Origin: VFMC01 sp050248155
GTDB lineage: Bacteria > Actinomycetota > Acidimicrobiia > Acidimicrobiales > Ilumatobacteraceae
DNA length: 23,850 nt
NCBI GenBank assembly: GCA_050248155.1
Contig: JBFWSW010000059.1
Location: 1-23,850 of the forward strand
Reading direction: 5' to 3'
Position numbers and translations under genes: made by a program. Below the pieces are notes generated by a model. It saw only the letters and a program-made list of their open reading frames with translations. It did no database searches and was not told the DNA's origin. How positions within the stretch are numbered: the stretch's first letter is position 1; every line of letters begins with the position of its first letter. Of the stretch, positions 15,777-22,473 are shown in pieces.

Positions 15777-18286
15777 CCCGGCCGACGCTCCCCTCCCCCG
15801 CCACGATCGGCGTCGTCCTCGCGACGCTGCTCATGGGCGCGAGTGTGATGGGCACCCCGTTGTACGTCGCATCGGCGGCGTCGGCGGCCGTGACCGATCA
15901 GCTGGCCCATGCCTGCCCGAGTGACACGGCGCTGTCCCTCTACATACCGCCCGGTGAGACGCCGAGCGAGGTGATGCGCCTGGCCGAGTCGGTGGCACAC
16001 GTCGACCCGCCGATCGTGACGGAGCTGACCCGGGTTGCGATCCAGTCCGACAGCCCGGTCCCGAAGTCGATCTCCCTCGTGACGCGCACCGGCGACCTCG
16101 GGCAGGTGCACCCGGCGTTGCAGCCGCTCGGTCCCGACGAGGTCGCGCTGTCGCGGACCGTGCTGCGACAGCTCGGCGTCCGTGTCGGCGACCGGCTGCC
16201 GGTCGAGACGGGTGACGGAGGGGTCGTCGAGCTCGCGATCACGCAGGCGTTCGACGACCTCCCGTTCCGACCGGAGCCCCCGTATTGGTGCGGGTTCTCC
16301 TTGTACCTGCGGCCGAATCGCCAGGGTGACGCCGGGCCGCCGTGGGGCATCGTCGCGAGCAGCACCCACGAGCAGTTCGGCGACCTGACGGACCGAGGGC
16401 TCGAGTACCGCCCCACCAGTGCGACGCTCACGATGCCCGAGGCGCGTGGGATGGAGGACGACTTCGCAGCGGTCCAGGCCGCTCACGCGGCGGCGTACGG
16501 CGAGGATGCCACGGCGACCGAACTGCCCGATGCGCTCGACCGCGCCGCGGGACTGACGACCGGCGTCGAGCGCTCGGTCGAGCCCACGGGGCTCGCCGGG
16601 CTCGTCGCCGCGCTGGTCACGCTCGTGGTGGCCGCGACGTTCGTGGCCAAGGAGCGCGAGCAGGAGCTGCGCCTCGTGGCGATCCGTGGGCAGTCGCCGT
16701 GGCGCACGGCGATCGGTCTCGCGCCTCGCCTCGCAGCGCCGGTGCTCGTGGGCGCGGCCGCAGGGGCCGCCGTCGGCGTGCTGGGGGTGCGCGGGCTCGG
16801 TCCGTCGCCAAGGCTCGAGAGCGAGACGATGGTGCGTGCCGGGCTCGGCCTCGTCCTCGCATGCGTGGTCGCGCTCGTCCTGATCGTGGTCCGCATCGCC
16901 TTCATCGGTGACCGCACGATCGACGCAGACAGCACGGCTCGACGCCGTCATGCCGTGCCGCTCGAGCTCGTCGCGATCCCGCTCGCCGTGATCTCGTACC
17001 GGCGACTGGCCGACGGCCACGCGCTGCGGATGGTCGGTGTCCACCCTCAGGGTGGCGAGCTGCTGACGCAGGCGTTCCCCTTGCTCGGGCTCGTTGCGCT
17101 CGCCGCGGGGACGTACCGGCCGCTCAGGTTCGTGGCGCGGCGGCTGCGGGTCGCCGGTCGGCGGCTGCCCCGAGCCGTGCGCCTCGGGTTCCGACGCGTG
17201 GTGCTCGACGCGCGCGCGGGTGCGCTCCTCGTCGTCGTCTTCGCGTTGGCGACGGGCTGCTTCACCACAGCGCGGGTCCTCGCTCACACCGCGGAACGGG
17301 CGCTGTCGGACAAGGCGCTCAACTTCGTCGGCGCCGACCTCGCGGTCGAGGTGTACGGCCCTCCGCCACCGATCCGCCCCGGGATCGAGTCGACCGAGGT
17401 GAGCCGCATCGCCGGGCACCTCGACGGCACCTCCGTCAAGATCCTCGGCGTGGACCGGTCGACCTTCGCCGGCGTCGCCGGCCTGCGCGATGGCGCGGCG
17501 AGCGAGTCGCTCGGTGCGCTGCTGGCGCGGATCGCGCCCACGTCGTCGGCGACCCTGCCGGCGATCGTGGTCGGCGATGCGTCGCTCGACGGCACCATCC
17601 GGCTGGTGACGACGGTCGGTCGCCCCGACATCGTCGTGACCGCCGTCGGGCACACGGCGTTCTTCCCCGGGTCGGCCAGCGGCGTGATGGTGGTCGTCGA
17701 CCGGACCGCGCTCCAGGCGCAGGCCGACTTCGGGCGGCGCGAGCTCTGGTTCGACGACCCGCCTGCGGACGTCGTCGAGATGATGCGCGCCGACGGTGCG
17801 AGGATCGGTTCCGTGACGAGGGCCGCCAACGTCTTCGACAGCACGAACTACCGGGCGCAGACATGGTCGTACGAGCCGCTGGCGGCGCTCGGCGTGCTGT
17901 TCGTCGTGATCGCGCTCGGTGTCCAGCTGCTCGTCATCAACGCGCGGGCGGCGGTGCGCCAGCAGGCCGATGTGGTCATGCGGCGATCCGGCTTCCGCAC
18001 GCGCGACCTGTGGTGCGCTGCCGTCGTCGAAGCCGGCGTGCCGGCGATCCTCGGCACGGTGGCGGGGATGGTGGGTGCGTGGGTGGTGGCGCGCATCTCG
18101 ATCGAGCACCTCGACACCATCCCGGCTGCCGAGCCACCACCGCAGCTGGTGCTGGTGCCGTCGACCGTGCTCATCCCGGCCCTCGCGACGGTCGCCATGA
18201 TCGTCGTCGTGACCGGCATCATCGTCCGCTCGACGCGCCGCGCCGACCAGATGAAGGCGATCCGTGGATTCGCGACCGCAGGCTGA
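15773..18286 (+). CDS. Large FtsX-like ABC transporter permease
   Basis: 837-residue membrane protein with two copies of the FtsX/MacB permease layout. The ATG at 15773 (MTRPTLPSPATIGVVLATLL) is chosen because a membrane helix begins about 10 residues later; in-frame upstream codons back to 15554 overlap the divergent DrrA-like start. An N-terminal helix (about 10-32) is followed by a long extracytoplasmic domain. Helices then come near 270-290, 318-340 and 356-376, with KEREQELRLVAIRGQSP as the coupling segment. A second set has a helix near 487-507, a second external domain, and C-terminal helices with QADVVMRRSGFRTRDLWCAAVVEAGVPAILG. Such permeases work with LolD/MacB-type ATPases in lipid, peptide or antibiotic-resistance mechanotransport. 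Two ATPase genes follow directly, the first overlapping by 23 bases. The substrate is unknown. Confidence 0.88.
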   Translation: MTRPTLPSPATIGVVLATLLMGASVMGTPLYVASAASAAVTDQLAHACPSDTALSLYIPPGETPSEVMRLAESVAHVDPPIVTELTRVAIQSDSPVPKSISLVTRTGDLGQVHPALQPLGPDEVALSRTVLRQLGVRVGDRLPVETGDGGVVELAITQAFDDLPFRPEPPYWCGFSLYLRPNRQGDAGPPWGIVASSTHEQFGDLTDRGLEYRPTSATLTMPEARGMEDDFAAVQAAHAAAYGEDATATELPDALDRAAGLTTGVERSVEPTGLAGLVAALVTLVVAATFVAKEREQELRLVAIRGQSPWRTAIGLAPRLAAPVLVGAAAGAAVGVLGVRGLGPSPRLESETMVRAGLGLVLACVVALVLIVVRIAFIGDRTIDADSTARRRHAVPLELVAIPLAVISYRRLADGHALRMVGVHPQGGELLTQAFPLLGLVALAAGTYRPLRFVARRLRVAGRRLPRAVRLGFRRVVLDARAGALLVVVFALATGCFTTARVLAHTAERALSDKALNFVGADLAVEVYGPPPPIRPGIESTEVSRIAGHLDGTSVKILGVDRSTFAGVAGLRDGAASESLGALLARIAPTSSATLPAIVVGDASLDGTIRLVTTVGRPDIVVTAVGHTAFFPGSASGVMVVVDRTALQAQADFGRRELWFDDPPADVVEMMRADGARIGSVTRAANVFDSTNYRAQTWSYEPLAALGVLFVVIALGVQLLVINARAAVRQQADVVMRRSGFRTRDLWCAAVVEAGVPAILGTVAGMVGAWVVARISIEHLDTIPAAEPPPQLVLVPSTVLIPALATVAMIVVVTGIIVRSTRRADQMKAIRGFATAG

Positions 18287-18986
18287 CGATCTCGTCGTCG
18301 AGGTCGAGCGCGTCTCGAAGCGCTTCACCATGCACGGTCGCGACGAGATCGCGCTGCACGAGGTGAGCCTGCACGTGCCGCGCGGTTCGTTGGTCGCCGT
18401 GGCCGGTCCGAGCGGCTCGGGCAAGTCGACGTTGCTGTCCATCATCGGCTGCCTCGCGCGCCCGACGAGCGGGAGCGTCCGCTTCGAGGGTGTCGAGATC
18501 ACCGAGCTGTCGCGCAGCCGGCGGCGAGCGCTGCGCCGCACCGAGCTGACGAATCTGCTGCCGCTGCCGAGCGACAACCTCTTCCATCGCACCGACGGCT
18601 ACGGAAACGTGCGCCGGGCAAGCGGCCGCCGAGCGACGACTCGCGACGAGGTCACTGCGCTCCTCGATCGGTTCGGCATCGCCCACTGTGGTCCGAAGCG
18701 CGTCATCGACATGAGCGGCGGCGAGCAGCAGCGCCTCGCACCGGTCTGCGCGCTCGTGCGCACGCCCAAGTTGATCGTCGCCGACGAGCCGACGGCATCG
18801 CTCGACCGGGCCAACGCGAGGCTCGTGATCGACGCGCTGGTGCAGGCCGCGACGCTCGGCACGACGGTGATCGTGGCGACGCACGACCACGACCTGATCG
18901 AGGCCGCCACGTCGGCGGTGCACCTGTCGCACGGCGTCGTGGTCGCCGTCGGGGGCGTCGCGCCAGCAAGCGGTGGAACGACATGA
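18264..18986 (+). CDS. ABC transporter ATP-binding protein (LolD/MacB type) with altered Q-loop
   Basis: 240-residue ATPase. The GTG start at 18264 lies inside the end of the permease gene (23-base overlap). Walker A GPSGSGKS (48-55), signature MSGGEQQR (150-157), Walker B LIVADE (170-175) and switch His207 (ATHDHD) are intact. The Q-loop is unusual: relatives read like 'YLFQRPSDNL', but here NLLPLPSDNLF (97-107) places Pro100 where the glutamine is expected. The segment after it, HRTDGYGNVRRASG, also departs from the usual 'LTxxENV'. The Q-loop couples ATP binding to the permease, so this subunit may be a weakened or regulatory half of a heterodimer with the second ATPase. The stop overlaps the next start (ATGA). 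Confidence 0.92.
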   Translation: MDSRPQADDLVVEVERVSKRFTMHGRDEIALHEVSLHVPRGSLVAVAGPSGSGKSTLLSIIGCLARPTSGSVRFEGVEITELSRSRRRALRRTELTNLLPLPSDNLFHRTDGYGNVRRASGRRATTRDEVTALLDRFGIAHCGPKRVIDMSGGEQQRLAPVCALVRTPKLIVADEPTASLDRANARLVIDALVQAATLGTTVIVATHDHDLIEAATSAVHLSHGVVVAVGGVAPASGGTT

Positions 18987-19603
18987 CCGCGCGCGTGCAG
19001 GTGATCGGCGTGGCCAAGCGTTGGGCCGATGGCTCGGGCCTCCTGCCGACGTCGTTCGACGCGGGTGCCGGGCAGATCGTGGTCGTGGGTGGGCGCTCGG
19101 GGAGCGGGAAGTCGACGTTGCTCGCGATCCTGGCCGGCCTGTGCGAGCCGGACGAGGGGTCGGCGGTGCTCGACGGTGTCGAGCGGGATGGTGCGATCCC
19201 GTCGTGGCGTGACCTGACGTTCGTGCCGCAGACGTTCGCCCTGGCGAGCGAGCTCACCGTGCTCGAGAACGTGCTCGACGTCGGATCGCGGCTGGAGCCG
19301 CGAGAGGTCGATCAGCTGCTCGTCGACCTCGGCCTGCGGCACCTGGCCGGATCGCCACCCGACGAGGTGTCGATGGGTGAGCGCCAGCGGTGTGCCGTGG
19401 CGAGAGCGCTGGTGACGAGGCCCCGAGTCGTGCTCGCCGACGAGCCGACCAGCCACCAGGACTCGCTGCACGCCGAGGCGGTGCTGCGGTGCCTCCGCGC
19501 CGCGGCCGAGAACGGGACAACAGTGGTCGTCGCCACCCATGACCCCGACGTCGTCCGCTCGGCGTCGGTCGTGGTCGACCTCGAGTCGGCCCACCTCGTG
19601 TGA
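18983..19603 (+). CDS. ABC transporter ATP-binding protein, second ATPase of the FtsX-like system
   Basis: 206-residue ATPase, a compact LolD-like form. The ATG at 18983 overlaps the previous stop as ATGA. Walker A GRSGSGKST (37-45), Q-loop Gln83 (FVPQTFALASELTVLENV), Walker B VVLADE (149-154) and His186 (ATHDPD) are present. The signature is SMGERQR (130-136), with Met in place of the first Gly of SGGE(Q)QR. The other ATPase has a normal signature but no Q-loop glutamine. The two subunits thus carry complementary departures from consensus, the pattern seen in asymmetric ABC ATPase pairs. It is the last gene of the operon; the Fic promoter begins two bases after its stop. Confidence 0.93.
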   Translation: MTARVQVIGVAKRWADGSGLLPTSFDAGAGQIVVVGGRSGSGKSTLLAILAGLCEPDEGSAVLDGVERDGAIPSWRDLTFVPQTFALASELTVLENVLDVGSRLEPREVDQLLVDLGLRHLAGSPPDEVSMGERQRCAVARALVTRPRVVLADEPTSHQDSLHAEAVLRCLRAAAENGTTVVVATHDPDVVRSASVVVDLESAHLV

Positions 19604-19604
19604 G

Positions 19605-19633
19605 TTGCCGAGCCTCACCAACGCTTCTACACT
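19605..19633 (+). promoter_or_regulatory. Promoter of the Fic gene
   Basis: TTGCCG (19605-19610) and TACACT (19628-19633) are spaced by 17 bp, a good sigma-70-type fit. They lie in a short AT-richer patch between the ATPase stop and the Fic gene. Transcription would start near 19640, leaving a leader of about 27 bases. Confidence 0.6.
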
Positions 19634-19649
19634 AACCGTTACTTAGAAG
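19624..19649. promoter_or_regulatory. Nested dyad (operator candidate) over the Fic -10 and start site
   Basis: CTTCTA (19624-19629) is mirrored by TAGAAG (19644-19649), and inside it TAAC C GTTA (19633-19641) forms a second dyad. The element covers the -10 and the predicted start site, a typical operator position. The Fic protein itself has a helix-turn-helix-like C-terminal region, so self-regulation is possible but unproven. Confidence 0.45.
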
Positions 19650-19666
19650 GGAAGGAGACAACGGTT

Positions 19667-20941
19667 GTGGCCACGCTGATCCGGAGCCGTTGGGTCTCCT
19701 CGTTCAAAGGAATGAGCCGGCGGGACAGGCAGGGGTGCTCGTATGACGCCTACCTCCCCGATCCGCTCACGGGCTGGGAGCTGTCGCTGCCCGCCGACCT
19801 GGTGGCCGACCTCGGCGACGCGGACGCAGCGATTCGCAGGCTGAACGCAGCCGGAACGTCCCACGTCAGCCTGGAAGGGTTGGCGAGGTTCCTGCTGCGC
19901 GCCGAGTCGGTCGCCTCGTCGAAGATCGAGGGACTCGAGGCAGGACCGCGGCGCCTCCTCGATGCCGAGGTCGAGATGGCCCGGGGCGGCGACGCCGCCG
20001 ACCGGATCGCCGTCGAGGTGCTCGCCAATGTCGCTGCGATGGAGGCCGCTGTCGAGCTCGGCTCGTCGACCGAGACCATCACGCTCGACCATCTCCTCGA
20101 CATCGACCGCGTGCTGATGGAGCGATCGGCCACGCCTGAGATCGGTGGGTCGGTGCGCACCACCCAGAACTGGATCGGTGGCAGCAGCTACAACCCGTGC
20201 TCGGCGGCGTTCGTCCCGCCGCCACCGGAGCACCTCGATGCCCTACTCGACGACCTGCTCGCGTACGTCAACGGCGACGATCATCCTGCGCTCGTGCAGG
20301 CAGCGATCGCCCACGCCCAGTTCGAGACGCTCCATCCGTTCGCCGATGGCAACGGCCGCACCGGGCGTGCGCTCATCCACGTCATCCTGCGCAGGCGTGG
20401 GCTCGCGCCGCGATTCGTCCCACCGATCAGCCTCGTGCTCGCCACGTGGGCGCGCGACTACATCTCCGGGCTGACCGCGTTCCGGCACGTCGGCGAGCCC
20501 GATGGCGCCCAACGATCGGCGAGCACGAGCGCCTGGCTGCGCACGTTCGTCAGCGCGGCGCACCGTTCCTGCACCGACGCCGAGGCGTTCGCGAGCAAGA
20601 TCGAGTTGCTGGGTGCGCGATGGAGGGACCGGCTCGGGCGGGTCCGGGCCAACTCAGCCGTCGAACTGCTGCTCGATCTGCTGCCCGGTGTCCCGGTGAT
20701 CACCGTCGACAGCGCCGCTCGGCTGATTGGCCGTTCCGAGATGCGCACCGGTGAGGCCATCAACCGCCTCGAGGCGGCCGGCGTGGTTCGGCAACGCAAC
20801 GTCGGCCGCCAGCGCTACCGGGTCTTCGAGGCGTCGGATGTCGTCGACCTGTTCACTGGGCTCGAGCGTGCCCTGGCAAGTCCGACCGGCGACACAGCGG
20901 CGGAGCCACCTGTGCGTCGAGCTCCCCGGCGACCGACGTGA
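19667..20941 (+). CDS. Fic family protein (AMPylase-type) with C-terminal winged-helix-like domain
   Basis: 424-residue Fic protein. The GTG start at 19667 has GGAAGGAG about 10 bases upstream. The N-terminal Fic_N-like region holds the inhibitory-helix motif S84-x3-E88-G89 (ASSKIEGL), which marks a self-inhibited class II Fic enzyme. The catalytic motif HPFADGNGRTGR (223-234) is complete, with His223 as the base and the two arginines for phosphate binding. The 'flap' is near SYNPCSAAFVPPPP. The C-terminus (about 330-405, VITVDSAARLIGRSEMRTGEAINRLEAAGVVRQ) looks like a winged helix-turn-helix domain. Such proteins transfer AMP to a protein target; the target here is unknown. The last codons (ACCGACGTGA region) and the stop lie in a repeat of the dprA downstream flank, so the original C-terminus may have been changed. 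Confidence 0.95.
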   Translation: MATLIRSRWVSSFKGMSRRDRQGCSYDAYLPDPLTGWELSLPADLVADLGDADAAIRRLNAAGTSHVSLEGLARFLLRAESVASSKIEGLEAGPRRLLDAEVEMARGGDAADRIAVEVLANVAAMEAAVELGSSTETITLDHLLDIDRVLMERSATPEIGGSVRTTQNWIGGSSYNPCSAAFVPPPPEHLDALLDDLLAYVNGDDHPALVQAAIAHAQFETLHPFADGNGRTGRALIHVILRRRGLAPRFVPPISLVLATWARDYISGLTAFRHVGEPDGAQRSASTSAWLRTFVSAAHRSCTDAEAFASKIELLGARWRDRLGRVRANSAVELLLDLLPGVPVITVDSAARLIGRSEMRTGEAINRLEAAGVVRQRNVGRQRYRVFEASDVVDLFTGLERALASPTGDTAAEPPVRRAPRRPT

Positions 20942-21034
20942 ACACCGCGCTCACTCGAACAACGTCGGCTGGGGTCCCGGGCCAAGTGGGTCGGTACGTG
21001 CAGCGACGCCGACGAGGTCGTCGAGCTCGCTGAC
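20929..21034 (-). pseudogene. Truncated copy of the dprA-like 3' end (gene remnant)
   Basis: Read on the minus strand this encodes VSELDDLVGVAARTDPLGPG followed by PQPTLFE and a stop. That matches the tail of the intact gene, VSDIADLVTVAARAEPPASE followed by RQPTLFE. At the DNA level the flank plus last codons (20929-20972) agree with 21510-21553 at about 43 of 44 bases, and the next 62 bases at about 70%. No start or N-terminal part exists, as the neighbouring VOC gene ends at 21069. It is a 3' scar of a DprA-like gene, and it also supplies the stop of the Fic gene on the other strand. Confidence 0.8.
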
Positions 21035-21068
21035 GCTCGTGGCAGCGGCCCGGGTGGTGCCCAGGCGC

Positions 21069-21428
21069 TCACGACACGCAGAGGCAGAAGGGGTGCCCGG
21101 CAGGGTCGAGGAAGACCCGGAACGTGGTGCCAGGTTGGTGTTCGGCCCGGGTTGCGCCGAGCTCGAGGACCGCTCGCTCCTCGGCGTCGAGGTCGTCGAC
21201 CATGACGTCCATGTGCATCTGTTGAGGGATGTCCTGCCCGGGCCACTGCGGCGGCTGGAAGTCGTCGACGCGCTGGAAGCAGATGCACTGATCACCCGCG
21301 GCGTTGCGAACCTCGCCCCATCCGTCGTCGGAGGTCACGTTCCAGTCGAGCAAGGCGCCGTAGAACTCGGCGAGGCGGCGAGGGTCGTCGCAGTCGAGGA
21401 CGAACGAGGGGAAGCGGGCGATGGCCAT
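21069..21428 (-). CDS. VOC family protein (glyoxalase/bleomycin-resistance fold)
   Basis: 119-residue protein from ATG 21428 (MAIARFPSFVLDCDDPRRLA); an in-frame ATG at 21449 would add seven residues, and neither has a strong ribosome binding site. The single-domain VOC pattern is clear: FVLDCDDPRRLAEFYGALLDW at the start, ICFQRVDDFQPPQWPGQD in the middle, then MHMDVMVDDLDAEERAVLELGA and FRVFLDPAGHPFCLC at the end. It most resembles the small uncharacterised glyoxalase-like (Glyoxalase_6) group; neither substrate nor metal ligands can be fixed with certainty. It sits between the intact dprA-like gene and the truncated dprA-like tail. Confidence 0.88.
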   Translation of the reverse strand: MAIARFPSFVLDCDDPRRLAEFYGALLDWNVTSDDGWGEVRNAAGDQCICFQRVDDFQPPQWPGQDIPQQMHMDVMVDDLDAEERAVLELGATRAEHQPGTTFRVFLDPAGHPFCLCVS

Positions 21429-21509
21429 GTATCGCACCGTATTTGCCATTGCGGACAGATCGTGACCGGAACCGGCAGCCGAGGAGAGGAGTGGTTCGTC
21501 CCATCGCGA

Positions 21510-21615
21510 GCGACCGACGTGAACGCCGCGCTCACTCGAACAACGTCGGCTGGCGCTCTGAAGCGGGCGGCTCGGCACGTGCGGCCACGGTGACGAGGTC
21601 GGCGATATCGCTGAC
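21510..21615. repeat. Intact-gene copy of the dprA tail and flank repeat
   Basis: Partner of 20929-21034 in direct orientation, 581 bases away. It includes the downstream flank of the dprA-like gene (GCGACCGACGTGAAC region) and its last 28 codons. The flank and final codons are nearly identical between copies, and the codons further in are less so, suggesting recombination between a local and a diverged copy. Confidence 0.75.
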
Positions 21616-22473
21616 AGGGACTCCGCCCATGTCGACCAGTTGCGGGTTGCCGGGGCCGGCGCCGGCGCCGATCCACACCGCGACTCGACCGAAGCCTCGG
21701 CGCAGGGCTTCGCGCGCACCTTCCCATGTGCCGCCCGAGCCCGAGTCCGCGCACACGACCAAAGTGACGTCGGCCAAGGCGTAGATGAGCTTGTTGCGCC
21801 CCATCGCGTTGCCGGCGGTGAAGCGCACGCCCGGGCCGTACGGGCTGGCGACGCACAGCTGGCCGGAGTGGACTCGTTGCCGGACCTCCGGATCGCGGCC
21901 GGCCACCCGAATGCCCTCCGACGGCACCCCGATCACCGCGACGCCGCCATCGAGGGCAGCTGCCATCGCCGCTTGGTCGACGCCCCGAGCGAGACCGCTG
22001 ACGACGGCCATGTCGTGGGCGGATGCCGTCGCCGCGACCGAGGCCGCGACCTCGAGCGCCTCGGGCGATGCGTCGCGTGACCCCACCACACCGAGCGCCT
22101 GCGACTGGAGGAACGGCAGCGGTCCGCCGACGAGGAGGAACGCCGGGCACGCCCCGCCGAGGCGGGCGCGCAGGCGCTCGGGGAACGCGTCGTCGAGCGC
22201 CGAGATCAGCCGCACGCCCTCCTCCTCGAGTCGCTCACGTTCGAAGGCGAACGCAGTGCGGGCTTCGAGCAGACCCGTGAACCGCTCGGCCTCGACGTCC
22301 GTGATCGACAGCGTGGTGGCGAGCTCGCCGACGGTCATGCCGGCGAGCGACGACAGGTCGTCGACGGCCTGGTGCAGCGACCAGAACTCGCTCGCCGACA
22401 GCGGCTTGTGACCCACGTCGACGATGCGGTTGGTGAGCAACAGCGCTGCGAGCGACGCATCTGTCACGGTCAC
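21532..22473 (-). CDS. dprA: DprA/Smf-family DNA-processing protein
   Basis: 313-residue protein with a DprA Rossmann-like core. The start is GTG 22473, overlapping the stop of the helicase gene as GTGA. An N-terminal helical region with a helix-hairpin-helix-like part (about 40-75) precedes the core motifs: LGVVGSRDASPEAL (127-140), VVSGLARGVDQAAM (157-170) and a later GRNKLIYALADVTLVVCADSGSGGTWEGA. In DprA these segments form the ssDNA-binding, RecA-loading fold. The usual C-terminal winged helix is missing and replaced by a short tail ending QPTLFE. It is probably an actinobacterial DprA-like protein working with the coupled RecQ-type helicase, and not certainly the transformation DprA. 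Its 3' end was copied at 20929. Confidence 0.85.
   Translation of the reverse strand: MTVTDASLAALLLTNRIVDVGHKPLSASEFWSLHQAVDDLSSLAGMTVGELATTLSITDVEAERFTGLLEARTAFAFERERLEEEGVRLISALDDAFPERLRARLGGACPAFLLVGGPLPFLQSQALGVVGSRDASPEALEVAASVAATASAHDMAVVSGLARGVDQAAMAAALDGGVAVIGVPSEGIRVAGRDPEVRQRVHSGQLCVASPYGPGVRFTAGNAMGRNKLIYALADVTLVVCADSGSGGTWEGAREALRRGFGRVAVWIGAGAGPGNPQLVDMGGVPVSDIADLVTVAARAEPPASERQPTLFE

Noticed and set aside
15632..18592. 986-codon open frame on the minus strand opposite the FtsX-like permease
   Set aside because: The product is rich in Arg, His, Asp and Gly with no domain, the typical antisense shadow of a GC-rich gene. The plus strand has clear membrane helices, motifs and overlapping operon partners.
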